This document shows, one piece after another, positions 13,570-22,610 of a stretch of 64,000 nt of DNA. The notes below the pieces were generated by a model. The model saw nothing but the letters and a program-made list of their open reading frames with translations. It ran no database searches and was not told where the DNA came from. This stretch comes from Ga0077555 sp963761475 (GTDB lineage Bacteria > Pseudomonadota > Alphaproteobacteria > Rhizobiales > Hyphomicrobiaceae). The stretch lies in contig CAVXGT010000014.1 in NCBI GenBank assembly GCA_963761475.1, positions 186,001 to 250,000 of the forward strand, read 5' to 3'. Position 1 is the stretch's first letter. Every line of letters begins with the position of its first letter. The position numbers and the translations under genes are program-made.

Positions 13570-13806
13570 TGGGGCAGGCTCCTCGTGGCAGTTGTAGCGT
13601 CTCGATGCGGCCGACGGAAAGGATGTTTGACGGCGCCAAGCGCAAGTTTGCGCATAATTTTTCCCCGACGGAAGGTCCGGCCGCGCTTTTTGGGCAACTG
13701 AGCCTCGACATCCGCTCTCGAATTGCCAAACATGTTCAACGAATTCTCGCGCCCCCTTCGTTTGCAGAGGAGAGAGGCGCGCCACCGCAATGACGGAGCC
13801 CGAGCC

Positions 13807-14949
13807 ATGAGCGGCACACCGAGCGCCCCCATCCGCGACAACTACGACGTTGCCGTCGTTGGCGGCGGCCTTGTCGGCGCGGCTGTTGCGTGGGGCCTCG
13901 CCCGCGCCGGCCAGCGCGTCGCAGTCTTCGACGAGGGCGATACAGCAGCCCGCGCATCCCGTGGCAATTTCGCGCTCGTGTGGGTGCAGTCCAAGGGGCT
14001 TGGTATGGCCGAGTACGCCGGCTGGACCGTTCGCTCGTCCAACGCCTGGTCCGCCTTCGCTGACGAGCTGCGCAGACAAACCGGGATCGACGTGCATTTC
14101 GAAAGGCCCGGCGGCTTTCATCTGGCGCTCTCCGAGGACGAGTTGGAGCAGCGCCGCCAGATCCTGATGCGCCTGCACAACCAGGCCCGCATGGTCAACT
14201 ACGAAACCCAGATCCTGACCGCGGCCGAGACGCGGAAAATGCTGCCGGATATCGGCCCGGAGGTCGTAGGCGCGAGCTACTGCCCGCTCGATGGTCACGT
14301 CAATTCGCAGGGCCTGCTTTTGGCGCTGCACACCGGCCTGAAGCAGCTCGGCGCAAGCTACCTGCCCGGCCACCGCGTCGACAACATCGTACCGCTCGCA
14401 TCGGGCTTCCGTATCGAGAGCGCCGGGCGCACCATCGAGGCAAGCAAGGTCGTCCTCGCCGCAGGCAACGCCACCGAGCGCCTGGCCCCGCTGGTCGGCC
14501 TCTCCGTGCCGATGCGGCCCGAGCGCGGACAGATCATCGTCACCGAGCGCATCGCGCCATTCCTCCATCATCCCATTGTCAACGTTCGCCAGACGGACGA
14601 GGGCTCCGTCATGATCGGCGACAGCCGCGAGGAAGCCACCGATCCGGCCGGCCTCCGGGTAGGCGTCAGCGCTTTGATGGCCGCCCGCGCCGTCCGCTAT
14701 TTCCCGAAGCTTGCGCGCCTCAATGTCGTACGCACCTGGTCTGCCATCCGTGTCATGACCGCCGACGGCTTCCCGATTTACGACCAATCGGCCACATCCC
14801 CTGGCGCCTTCGCCGTCACCTGCCATTCCGGCGTGACACTGGCGGCCAACCACGCCCTGGACGTTGCCCCGATGATCGCCCGCGGAGTTCTTGATCCCAT
14901 GCTGGGCGCATTCTCGGCGAGGAGGTTTAATGCTCAAGCGATTGCCTGA
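13807..14949 (+). CDS. FAD-dependent D-amino-acid-oxidase-family subunit (HcnC/opine-oxidase-B-like)
   Basis: A 380-residue flavoprotein of the DAO superfamily. The FAD site VVGGGLVGAAVAWGLARAG lies at about 16-34, ASRGNFALVWVQ follows, and a C-terminal TADGFPIYD and CHSGVTLA close the FAD pocket. With the next two genes it forms a HcnABC-, opine-oxidase- or D-hydroxyproline-dehydrogenase-like heterotrimer; this would be the subunit that oxidises the amine. Start ATG 13807 has GGAG 9 nt upstream; the open frame extends further without a ribosome site. Its 3' end overlaps the next gene by 20 nt. Substrate unknown. Confidence 0.8.
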   Translation: MSGTPSAPIRDNYDVAVVGGGLVGAAVAWGLARAGQRVAVFDEGDTAARASRGNFALVWVQSKGLGMAEYAGWTVRSSNAWSAFADELRRQTGIDVHFERPGGFHLALSEDELEQRRQILMRLHNQARMVNYETQILTAAETRKMLPDIGPEVVGASYCPLDGHVNSQGLLLALHTGLKQLGASYLPGHRVDNIVPLASGFRIESAGRTIEASKVVLAAGNATERLAPLVGLSVPMRPERGQIIVTERIAPFLHHPIVNVRQTDEGSVMIGDSREEATDPAGLRVGVSALMAARAVRYFPKLARLNVVRTWSAIRVMTADGFPIYDQSATSPGAFAVTCHSGVTLAANHALDVAPMIARGVLDPMLGAFSARRFNAQAIA

Positions 14950-15226
14950 CATAAGCGACCGGCCGGTCACGATCACGATCGATGGCGCAGCCTTTGTCGC
15001 ACGTCGCGGTGACACGGTAGCCGCAGCCCTGATGACAGCAGGCCATCCCGCCAGCCGGATGCATCCCGTCACATCCGAGCCGCGCGGGCCCTACTGTCTA
15101 ATGGGCGTGTGCTTCGAGTGCCTCGTCACCATTGACGGCATCGGCAATCGGCAGTCCTGCATGATCGAGGTCGGCGACGGCATGGTGGTCGAAACCCAGT
15201 CCGCTCGCAGGGAGGCCGGCCGATGA
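14930..15226 (+). CDS. (2Fe-2S)-binding small subunit, HcnA/OoxX-like
   Basis: A 98-residue ferredoxin-like protein that carries one plant-type [2Fe-2S] cluster. It has C-x4-C-x2-C in GPYCLMGVCFECLV plus a fourth Cys in RQSCM, and DGAAFVARRGDTVAAALM matches the usual N-terminal beta-grasp. GGAGG at 14921 precedes ATG 14930. It would pass electrons between the two FAD subunits encoded on either side. Its end overlaps the following start (ATGA). Confidence 0.85.
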   Translation: MLKRLPDISDRPVTITIDGAAFVARRGDTVAAALMTAGHPASRMHPVTSEPRGPYCLMGVCFECLVTIDGIGNRQSCMIEVGDGMVVETQSARREAGR

Positions 15227-16647
15227 GCGCGATGGCCGCATTGCCCGCAAGCGTGGATGTCCTGGTCGTTGGCGCTGGCCCCGCTGGCATGGCGGCGGCC
15301 ACGTCGACTGCCACAGCTGGCCTCTCCACGGCCATTGTGGACGAGGCGCCGAGCCCCGGCGGTCAAGTGTGGCGTGCTGTGACAACCACGCCCGTGCATC
15401 GCCGCCCAATACTCGGCGCAGACTATTGGTATGGCGCTGACGCGGCAGAAGCGCTTGCAGCTTCCAAGGCCATCTATCTGCCCTCAACGACCGTGTGGAG
15501 CCTCGACGAGACCGGTACGGCAAGCCTCTCCTCGGCGGGGACGGCCCGTCGCCTCGCCGCCGCACGCGTGATCATTGCCACGGGGGCCCAGGAGCGGCCA
15601 TTTCCCGTTCCCGGCTGGACCCTGCCGGGCGTCATGACGGTTGGAGCGGCGCAGGGGCTTCTCAAAGCCTCCGCGCTCTATCCCTCAGGCAAGCTCGTCA
15701 TTGCCGGTAGCGGCCCGCTGATTTGGCTCTATGCCGCACAGGTCTTGCGCTCAGGCGGTCGCATCGAGCGCATTCTCGACACCACCGATCGCGCAGCCCG
15801 CCGCGCAGCGCTGCCACACCTCCCGACATTTGCCGCTTCTTCCTATTTTGCCAAGGGCCTGGCGCTGATGGCGAGGGTCCACCGTCAGGTGCCGATCACT
15901 CGGTCCGTCCTGGATGTGACGCTGGAAGGCAAGGAGCGCATCGAGGCTGTGCGCTATGGCACCCGTGATGGCGAGCAGCGCATCGAGGCTGACACCGTGC
16001 TCCTGCATCAAGGCGTCGTGCCGCAGGTCAATCTGGCGATGGCCGCAGGCGTTCGCCACTTATGGGACACGCACCAGCTGTGCTACGTGCCCGAATTGGA
16101 TGTCGACGGACGCAGCAATGTCGAGCGGATCTTCGTTGCTGGCGATGGCGCTGGCATTGCAGGCTGGGAAGCCGCCGCTGATCGCGGCTACCTCACCGCC
16201 GCTGCCGTGATCGACGACTTGGGCGCGCATCGCAAAGTCGGCCCCTCGCCTGAAAGTCTCAAGCGGCGCCTGTCCAGGCGCGCCCGCGCCCGCATATTTC
16301 TCGACGAAGCCTTTCGCCCAGCCGACCGCTTTCGCATTCCGACCGGCGACACCATCGTCTGTCGATGCGAATCGGTAACGGCACGCGAGATCGAGCACGC
16401 CGTTGACCTCGGGGCGCAGGGGCCGGCACAACTCAAGTCTTATACCCGCTGCGGGATGGGACCCTGTCAGGGACGGATGTGTGGCCTGACGGTCACCGAG
16501 ATCATGGCAGCCCGCCGCCAAGTACCGCCGTCAGATATCGGCTATTTCCGCCTACGCCCACCGGTCAAGCCGGTCACCGTGCAGGAACTCGCAGCCATGC
16601 CCACGGACGACGACGACGCCAACGCCGTTACTGCCCGCCGGCGGTGA
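15223..16647 (+). CDS. FAD/NAD(P)-binding subunit with C-terminal BFD-type cluster domain (HcnB/opine-oxidase-A-like)
   Basis: A 474-residue disulfide-reductase-like flavoprotein. It has two Rossmann dinucleotide sites (VVGAGPAGMAAA near 15 and IAGSGPLIW near 160), a central ATGAQERP motif, and FVAGDGAGIAGW for FAD. The C-terminal part holds a BFD-like [2Fe-2S] domain with CRCE near 380 and CGMGPCQGRMC near 410-420. This architecture is that of HcnB, opine oxidase A and D-hydroxyproline dehydrogenase alpha. It starts within the ATGA overlap with the small ferredoxin gene, so the three subunits are co-translated. Confidence 0.83.
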   Translation: MSAMAALPASVDVLVVGAGPAGMAAATSTATAGLSTAIVDEAPSPGGQVWRAVTTTPVHRRPILGADYWYGADAAEALAASKAIYLPSTTVWSLDETGTASLSSAGTARRLAAARVIIATGAQERPFPVPGWTLPGVMTVGAAQGLLKASALYPSGKLVIAGSGPLIWLYAAQVLRSGGRIERILDTTDRAARRAALPHLPTFAASSYFAKGLALMARVHRQVPITRSVLDVTLEGKERIEAVRYGTRDGEQRIEADTVLLHQGVVPQVNLAMAAGVRHLWDTHQLCYVPELDVDGRSNVERIFVAGDGAGIAGWEAAADRGYLTAAAVIDDLGAHRKVGPSPESLKRRLSRRARARIFLDEAFRPADRFRIPTGDTIVCRCESVTAREIEHAVDLGAQGPAQLKSYTRCGMGPCQGRMCGLTVTEIMAARRQVPPSDIGYFRLRPPVKPVTVQELAAMPTDDDDANAVTARRR

Positions 16648-16660
16648 CGGTATTGGTCGG

Positions 16661-17677
16661 TCACTCCCGGCCCGCCTCGCGCTCGAGCTGCCACATCTCC
16701 TCGCGCACGCGAATGTCAGCAAGGATGCGATCCAGAAGCAGGCAGGTGCGCTTGAACAGATCCGATCCGCGCCGGTAGTCAGCCTGCGCAAAGAAATCGC
16801 AACGTCCGGCCTTGAAGAGGTTGACGCATTTCTGCCTGGCCTTGCCGGGACCATGCACGGCAAGCGCATAACCACCGTTCTTGCGCATCACCGCCATCGA
16901 CGGCACGTCCGTATCACCATCGCCGAAGTAGATCATGTTCGAGAAGGGGATCGGCCTCACCGTCTCCGGCATGTGCTCGTTGATGCTGTGGCCGAGGTTC
17001 TCGACGCCCTTGTTGATTCGAAACAGATATTGCGTCTTGCCGGTATCGGTGATCACCCGCTTCGGATACGGCAGATCATAGGCATCGAACCAGTATTCCG
17101 AGGCGAACACGTTGTGGAACCGGTCGTAGATCCGCGTCCCCTCAATGATCTCCGTGAGGCCCGAGGAGACGAGATAGTGCCGGAGCGTCACACCATGGCT
17201 TTCCGCAGCGATGGACACGTACTTGGCGATCTCGTCGAACCAGCCTTCGACGCCGGGATAGAGCTCCACGTCGCGCCCGAGCGCCACGAGGTCCTCGCGG
17301 TCGATCCGAACGCCCGCAGCCTTCGCCTTCTTGTACATCAGGTGCATGTAGGTGATCAGACTGTCGGCCTCATGCTCCTTCGCAATCCGGTTCGATTCCT
17401 CCCAGAACGCTTCCGGATCCTCGCCGATCTTCGGTAGGAACGTATATTCCTGCATCGGCTTCGGGCTGAGCGTGCCGTCGAAATCATAAACCAGCGCGAT
17501 CACCTTCTTCTCGAAGGGTTTGCCGGCCGGCGCGCGCTTGGCGTCTTTGGCGGGCTTTGCCCGCTTCGCCGCAGCACGCCGCTGAGCCGTAGCCGCCACG
17601 GGCGGTCCATCGCCCATCTCGCGCGACGTGGTGTTGTTGGCGACCTTGCGCCGTCGGGTGCTGATCCGTTCGGTCAT
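16661..17677 (-). CDS. HAD-superfamily phosphatase
   Basis: A 338-residue protein. After a basic, low-complexity N-terminus of about 55 residues comes the HAD nucleophile motif VYDFDGTLSP (D65 and D67). Further motifs are LVSSGLTEII (motif II Ser), a lysine region, and YFGDGDTDVPSM (motif IV). The cap region resembles phosphoserine-phosphatase-like HADs. I chose ATG 17677 (GGAG 6 nt upstream) over the in-frame ATG at 17701. It ends 13 nt from the convergent flavoprotein gene. The substrate cannot be told. Confidence 0.75.
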   Translation of the reverse strand: MTERISTRRRKVANNTTSREMGDGPPVAATAQRRAAAKRAKPAKDAKRAPAGKPFEKKVIALVYDFDGTLSPKPMQEYTFLPKIGEDPEAFWEESNRIAKEHEADSLITYMHLMYKKAKAAGVRIDREDLVALGRDVELYPGVEGWFDEIAKYVSIAAESHGVTLRHYLVSSGLTEIIEGTRIYDRFHNVFASEYWFDAYDLPYPKRVITDTGKTQYLFRINKGVENLGHSINEHMPETVRPIPFSNMIYFGDGDTDVPSMAVMRKNGGYALAVHGPGKARQKCVNLFKAGRCDFFAQADYRRGSDLFKRTCLLLDRILADIRVREEMWQLEREAGRE

Positions 17678-17888
17678 GGGGTACTCCGCTCGCCAGCCCA
17701 CAATTCACATTGCATGCGCCACCTATCGACTGATTCGGGTGTCGAGACCAAGGCGCCTTGCCCGGGCGTGAGGACAGCTCGCCTAGCTGCTGCCGCTGTG
17801 CCCGGCAAGCCGGAGGTTTACATTTCCCCCGGGCCGTCGGACATTTGCTGCCATCAACTCTGTGCCGAGGAACGTAAGGAGACAGCCC

Positions 17889-18299
17889 GTGGCCGAAGGA
17901 AAACGTCCGCTGCCCAAGCCCACCCCCGAAACCCAGCACTTCTGGGAGGGCGCCAAGGCCGGTGAGCTGCGCTTGCAGTCTTGCAACGACTGTTCAAAGA
18001 CCTACTTCCCACCGCGCCCCTTCTGCCCGAAATGCGGCTCGCGCTCGGTCAAGGTGGTCAAGGCCTCCGGCAAGGGCAAGCTGCACTCCTACGTCATCCA
18101 CGCCCGCGCCACGCCCGGCTTCGATGCGCCTTATGCCATTGCCGTCGTCGAGCTCGACGAGGGTCCGCGCATGATGACCAATATCACCGGCTGCCCGCAG
18201 ACGCCCGAGGCGCTGCAACTCGATATGCCGCTTGAGGTCAGCTTCGAGAAGCAGACGGACGACATTTCGCTGCCGCTGTTCAAGCCAGCCGGCAAATAA
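17889..18299 (+). CDS. DUF35 Zn-ribbon/OB-fold protein
   Basis: A 136-residue acyl-CoA-binding accessory protein. The rubredoxin-like zinc ribbon has two CxxC pairs (C32/C35 and C46/C49), followed by the OB-fold (KGKLHSYVIHARATPGF to the end). Such proteins pair with SCP2-type thiolases to form active complexes, and the thiolase gene follows 123 nt downstream. The GTG start at 17889 is favoured over an upstream GTG at 17862 because AAGGAG lies 7 nt before it. Confidence 0.85.
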   Translation: MAEGKRPLPKPTPETQHFWEGAKAGELRLQSCNDCSKTYFPPRPFCPKCGSRSVKVVKASGKGKLHSYVIHARATPGFDAPYAIAVVELDEGPRMMTNITGCPQTPEALQLDMPLEVSFEKQTDDISLPLFKPAGK

Positions 18300-18339
18300 C
18301 GAGATCGCCAGCCGCTCTCGAAGCTCACCATCGCACCCG

Positions 18340-18401
18340 CGCGGATGCGAAGTGGGCATCCGAAGCGCAAATCAACACAGCGCGGATGCGAAGTGGGCAT
18401 C
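18340..18401. repeat. two 21-bp direct repeats with internal dyad
   Basis: CGCGGATGCGAAGTGGGCATC occurs at 18340-18360 and again at 18381-18401, a 41-bp period. Each copy contains GATGC...GCATC, so each can form a small hairpin. They lie between the DUF35 and thiolase genes, ending about 20 nt before the thiolase start. They could be a recent tandem duplication or a post-transcriptional element in the spacer. Confidence 0.7.
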
Positions 18402-18422
18402 CCGAGCGCGCAGGAGTAAGCA

Positions 18423-19565
18423 ATGAAACAGAAATCAGTCGCCGTTGTCGGCGCGGCAGAAACCACCGAATTGGGCCGTATCCCCGGCATGTCGCAGATC
18501 CAGTTGCATGCCGACGCTGCCCTCAACGCCATGAAGGACTGCGGCCTCAAGCCCTCCGACATCGACGGCATCGCGACGGCAGGCGAGGTGCCCCAGTCTC
18601 TGGCCCAGTACCTTGGCATTACCCCCACCTGGGCGGACGGCACCGCAGTCGGCGGTTGCTCGTTCATGCTGCATGTCCGACATGCCGCCGCGGCCATCAA
18701 CGAGGGCCTGTGCAAGACGGTGCTCATCACCCATGGCGAGAGTGGCAAGTCGCGCGTGGGCGTCACCCCGCGCCCGCCCTACCCTGAGAGCCTTGCTGGC
18801 CAGTTCGAGGCGCCATTCGGCGTGTTTGGCCCGCCCACCATGTTCACCATTCCGGTGATGCGCTACATGAAGACATACGGCATCACTGAGGAGCAGGTGG
18901 CGATGGTGTCGGTGGTCCAGCGCGAGTGGGCCGCCAAGAACCCGCGCGCCACCTTCAAGGACCCGATCACGGTCGACGACGTGCTGGGCTCCCGCATGAT
19001 CGCCTACCCCTTCCGCATCCTCATGTGCTGCCTGGTCACCGATGGTGGCGGCGCTCTGATCCTCACCAGCGCCGAGCGCGCCAAGGACTTCCCGCAAAAG
19101 CCGGTCTACGTCCTTGGCACGGGCGAGTCGGTCGAAGGCCCAATGATCTCCCAGATGGAGGACTTCACGTCGTCCAAGGCCTTCCGCGTCTCCGGCAAGA
19201 AGGCGTTCGACGAGGCTGGCATCAAGCATTCAGACGTCGACCATCTCATGATCTACGATGCCTTCGCCCACCTGCCGCTCTATGGCCTCGAGGATCTGGG
19301 CTTCTGCAAGCGCGGCGAGGCGGCAGCCTTCATCGGCGAGCGTCACTCCGCGCCCGGCGGCAAGCTGCCGATCAACACCAACGGCGGCGGCCTCTCTTAC
19401 ATGCACTCCGGAATGTACGGCATGTACGCCCTTCAGGAGAGCGTCCGCCAGATGCGTGGCATCGCGCCGGCGCAGATCCCTGGCGCCAAGATCTCGGTCT
19501 GTCACGGCGTCGGCGGCATGTTCGCAGCCTCCGGCACCATCATCTTCTCCAACGAGGCGCCCTGA
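18423..19565 (+). CDS. SCP2-type thiolase (acetyl-CoA acyltransferase-like)
   Basis: A 380-residue thiolase-fold protein of the SCP-x/SCP2 subfamily. The acyl-accepting Cys is C79 in GGCSF. The C-terminal SVCHGVGGMFAASGT corresponds to the catalytic His/Cys block. NTNGGGLSYMHSGMYGMYAL is typical of this subfamily. With the preceding DUF35 protein it probably forms a thiolase complex that shortens or builds acyl-CoA chains, possibly branched or steroid-like; the substrate is not evident. Confidence 0.83.
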   Translation: MKQKSVAVVGAAETTELGRIPGMSQIQLHADAALNAMKDCGLKPSDIDGIATAGEVPQSLAQYLGITPTWADGTAVGGCSFMLHVRHAAAAINEGLCKTVLITHGESGKSRVGVTPRPPYPESLAGQFEAPFGVFGPPTMFTIPVMRYMKTYGITEEQVAMVSVVQREWAAKNPRATFKDPITVDDVLGSRMIAYPFRILMCCLVTDGGGALILTSAERAKDFPQKPVYVLGTGESVEGPMISQMEDFTSSKAFRVSGKKAFDEAGIKHSDVDHLMIYDAFAHLPLYGLEDLGFCKRGEAAAFIGERHSAPGGKLPINTNGGGLSYMHSGMYGMYALQESVRQMRGIAPAQIPGAKISVCHGVGGMFAASGTIIFSNEAP

Positions 19566-19583
19566 CCGAACGCCATCGCGCAA

Positions 19584-19629
19584 AAACAATGGCCGGTCGG
19601 GAGTTCACTCCCGGCCGGCCTCATTGTTT
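19584..19629. terminator. bidirectional terminator between thiolase and VOC genes
   Basis: A strong hairpin: AAACAATG and GCCGGTCGGGAGT pair with ACTCCCGGCCGGC and CATTGTTT, with one G-U and a 2-nt bulge. It has A-rich and T-rich flanks, so it can work for both converging genes. Confidence 0.8.
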
Positions 19630-19662
19630 CCAGAGTGGTTGCCGGCTCGAGCGCCGCGCGCC

Positions 19663-20082
19663 TCACGCCTCCATCAACTCGATCGAAACATTGTCCGGCG
19701 CCTGGATGTAGCACAACGCCGCACCATTGACGCCGCGCTTCAGCGGTACTGGGAACGTCACGCCCTTGGCCGCGAGCTCCTGGCAGAATGCTGCGAGATC
19801 ACCCTCGTAGAGAAAACCGAAGTGGTCCGTGCCCCACTCGTCGTGGCTCGAGAAATCGCTGAACGGCCTGATCTTCCGCGTCTCGACCGGCTCCTCTCCT
19901 GGCCGTTTTCCCCGAATGAGGATCGTCATGCCGCCGAGCGATACGAAGATTTGCGGCGCCCCCCGCGCCACGGTGTCCGCAGCGATCACGGCACCGAGCT
20001 TCTCCACGTACCACTGCGCCGACGCATGCGGATCGCGCGCGATGATGTGCACATGATCGAACTTGAACGCCGGATTGCTCAC
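19663..20082 (-). CDS. VOC (glyoxalase/dioxygenase-fold) protein
   Basis: A 139-residue vicinal-oxygen-chelate protein with two beta-alpha-beta-beta-beta halves. The first starts FDHVHIIARDPHASAQWYVEKLG, and the second contains GTDHFGFLYEGDL and ends with APDNVSIELME. The metal-ligand candidates are H10 and H12 region in the first half, H85 region (TDHFGF) and the Glu in IELME. It could be a lyase, isomerase or dioxygenase. It lies 57 nt after the DUF169 gene on the same strand. Confidence 0.75.
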   Translation of the reverse strand: MSNPAFKFDHVHIIARDPHASAQWYVEKLGAVIAADTVARGAPQIFVSLGGMTILIRGKRPGEEPVETRKIRPFSDFSSHDEWGTDHFGFLYEGDLAAFCQELAAKGVTFPVPLKRGVNGAALCYIQAPDNVSIELMEA

Positions 20083-20138
20083 CGACCGTCTCCCTGATTC
20101 CGGGCTGACAAGCCCAAGACGTCATTCGTCGGCTTCCT

Positions 20139-20918
20139 TTATTTTCGCGCCCGGTCCGGATAGCTCACCGCCATGCCGTCGCGCACGTCGTTCTGGATTC
20201 CATACTGCGGGAACGGATAGCGGAACCCATTTCGCGCCAGGCTCTCCATGCCCTTGATGGCTTTCGCGAGCTGGTCCGGCGGGATCGCCATCAACATCTC
20301 GTCGTCGAGCACACCGCCATACCGCCGCTCGGCGAAGCATGGAATCGACAAGGATGGCTCTCGCTTGGAGAGCGCCCGACCCCAGCTATCGGCGCACGCC
20401 GATTCACCGACCACGCCCCAGTCGAATTTCTTGTAGCCGACGTACTGCATGCCGTTGATGAAATACATCATGGCCCCCGGCGTGGCGTAGAAAAGCGCGA
20501 TATCCGGTGGGTCGAGCCGGCCACCGCCCAACGGCGAAACCACCAGCGCCTCGTACTTTCCATCAGGAACGCAGTCGAGTGATGCTTGCCGGGCGGCCGC
20601 ATCCTCGATCGTGCCGTGCCACACCCCGGCAGTCGACTTGCCCGAGGCCCACTCGGCGTTCTTCTGGTTTCCGAGCCCCACCACGGCCCGGCACTGGGCG
20701 CCAACAAGGTTCTCGGCCGTGATCCCCACCGTCCATCCGAGCCGCGCCGCCTGTGCCACGATCTGGTCGAGAGTATGAATGTGCTTCGGCCGGCGTATGC
20801 GAGGTATCTCCTCCATCTCGGCAGCATTCTCGAAGAGCTTCATGCCGAAGGGGATCGAACGCAGCTTCAGTAACCGCTCCAGGTCTGCGGCAAGGCGGGG
20901 AAGGTCGAGATCGGACAT
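20139..20918 (-). CDS. DUF169 family protein
   Basis: A 259-residue protein of the DUF169 family, cytoplasmic and of unknown biochemical function. It starts MSDLDLPRLAADLERLLKL, has the usual early IPFGMKLF and a conserved Cys region (GAQCRAVVGLG), then a central PDIALFYATPGAMMYFING. Start ATG 20918 has GAGGAGG 9 nt upstream; the open frame extends upstream to 21143 without support. It is divergent from the M20 peptidase gene, and the 233-bp gap should hold both promoters. Confidence 0.7.
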   Translation of the reverse strand: MSDLDLPRLAADLERLLKLRSIPFGMKLFENAAEMEEIPRIRRPKHIHTLDQIVAQAARLGWTVGITAENLVGAQCRAVVGLGNQKNAEWASGKSTAGVWHGTIEDAAARQASLDCVPDGKYEALVVSPLGGGRLDPPDIALFYATPGAMMYFINGMQYVGYKKFDWGVVGESACADSWGRALSKREPSLSIPCFAERRYGGVLDDEMLMAIPPDQLAKAIKGMESLARNGFRYPFPQYGIQNDVRDGMAVSYPDRARK

Positions 20919-21151
20919 GGCAGGCGCCTCCTCGGGGCTCTTGATAATGGTCCTCGTAGCGTCCAGCTTGCGTTCCGCAACGCCGTTTGTCGAGCCGTTG
21001 GCTGGAGTCGATCGTCTGTCGGGCTGTTTGTCGCGTCCTGGCCATTGGGCCGGTCTTGCATTGAAACCTTGATGATGAGCGAAATGGGCTAGCCCATCCG
21101 ACGACATGGGTCGAAGGCCACCAGGCCCGCTGCACAGGAGCAAGTCCCATC

Positions 21152-22588
21152 ATGAGCCAAGCCTCCCCGTCCCGCACCGGCGCCGTTGCCCGCGCCGAGG
21201 CCTATGTCGACGACGGTACCTTCGAGCAGGAATTGGCGCGCCGCGTAGCCATTCGCACTGAAAGCCAGAAATTCCCCGACCCCGACGCCATCGCCGAATG
21301 CCATCGCTATTTCGACACCGAGATGGCAACGGCTTTCACCGAAATGGGCTTCACCACCAAAGTCTACGACAACCCGATCGCAGGCCAGGGTCCCGTGCTG
21401 CTCGCCACCCGGATCGAGGACCCCACGTTACCCACGGTTTTGGGCTATGGCCACGGCGACGTCGTCCGCGGCATGGAGGAGCAGTGGACCAAGGGCCAGG
21501 GCCCATGGATCACTGCCCGCGATGGCGAGCGCCTCTATGGTCGCGGCACCGCCGACAACAAGGGCCAGCACACCATCAACATGGCAGCACTCCGCTGCGT
21601 CATGGCCGAACGCGGCGGCAGGCTTGGATTCAACGTCAAATTCATGATCGAGACCGGAGAGGAGGCAGGATCCAAGGGGCTGGCCGAACTCGTCCGCAAT
21701 CATAAGGACGAATTTTCAGCCGACGTCCTCATCGCCTCCGACGGTCCCCGTGTGCGCCAGGACAGGCCGACGCTGGCGCTTGGCTGTCGCGGTGCCGTCA
21801 ACTTCGACCTGGTTTGCGACCTTCGCGAAGGCGGCCATCACTCGGGCAACTGGGGCGGCCTCATCGCCAACCCGGGCTTCCTGATGGCCCACGCCTTGGC
21901 CTCCATCGTTGGCCCCAAGGGTGAACTCTTGGTCGACGCTTTGAAGGCGCCACCGATGACGCCGGCCGTCAAGGCGGTCTTGGCCGATGTCGAGATCGAC
22001 GGTGGTGACAAGGGCCCGCAGGTCGATGCATGGTGGGGCGAGCCGGACATGAAACCGGCCGAGCGAGTCTATGCCGCCAATACGTTCAACATTCTGGCCT
22101 TCACCACGGGTACACCCGGCCGCCCGGTCAACGCCATTCCACCCAAGGCCGTCGCCCATTGCCAGCTTCGCTTTATTGCCGGCACCGATCTGGATGCCAT
22201 TATCCCGGCTCTCCAGAAGCACCTGGATAGCCACGGCCACACCTTGATCAAGGTCGTGCCGCCTCCCGCCATCAACGACGGCACCTTCAAGGCCTCGCGT
22301 ATCGAGCCCGATCACCCCTGGGCCATGTTCGTGCGCGGCTCGATCCAGCGCTCCTCCAATCGCCCCCCGGCCGTCGTACCCTCCATGGGCGGCTCGATCT
22401 GCAACGAGGTCTTCACTGATGATCTCGGCATGCCCGCCATCTGGGTGCCCCACTCCTACGCCTCCTGTTCCCAGCATTGGCCCGACGAGCACATTCTCAT
22501 GCCGATGATGAAAAGCGCAGCCGGCCTGATGGCGGGCATCTATTGGGATATCGGCGAGGGCAAAACGGTCCCGGCAAAAGTTCGCTGA
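21152..22588 (+). CDS. M20 family metallopeptidase
   Basis: A 478-residue zinc amidohydrolase/peptidase of the M20 (ArgE/DapE/carnosinase) family. Metal-site motifs are GYGHGDVV (H101, D103), GTADNKGQ (bridging D135) and ETGEEAGSKG (catalytic Glu 170/171), and the dimerisation lid follows between about 200 and 330. It cuts peptide or acyl-amino-acid bonds in the cytoplasm. It is followed after 22 nt by an amidase gene, so the pair probably degrades an amide or peptide substrate together. Confidence 0.85.
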   Translation: MSQASPSRTGAVARAEAYVDDGTFEQELARRVAIRTESQKFPDPDAIAECHRYFDTEMATAFTEMGFTTKVYDNPIAGQGPVLLATRIEDPTLPTVLGYGHGDVVRGMEEQWTKGQGPWITARDGERLYGRGTADNKGQHTINMAALRCVMAERGGRLGFNVKFMIETGEEAGSKGLAELVRNHKDEFSADVLIASDGPRVRQDRPTLALGCRGAVNFDLVCDLREGGHHSGNWGGLIANPGFLMAHALASIVGPKGELLVDALKAPPMTPAVKAVLADVEIDGGDKGPQVDAWWGEPDMKPAERVYAANTFNILAFTTGTPGRPVNAIPPKAVAHCQLRFIAGTDLDAIIPALQKHLDSHGHTLIKVVPPPAINDGTFKASRIEPDHPWAMFVRGSIQRSSNRPPAVVPSMGGSICNEVFTDDLGMPAIWVPHSYASCSQHWPDEHILMPMMKSAAGLMAGIYWDIGEGKTVPAKVR

Positions 22589-22610
22589 CAAAATTGAGGA
22601 AACTTGAGAC

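Noticed and set aside
13570..15072. Long N-terminal extension of the lactonase-like gene on the minus strand
   Set aside because: It lies exactly antisense to a flavoprotein gene with clear FAD motifs; the metallo-hydrolase has its own ATG with GAGGAG at 13569.
18340..18401. CRISPR-like array
   Set aside because: Only two copies, with a 20-bp spacer and no cas genes nearby.
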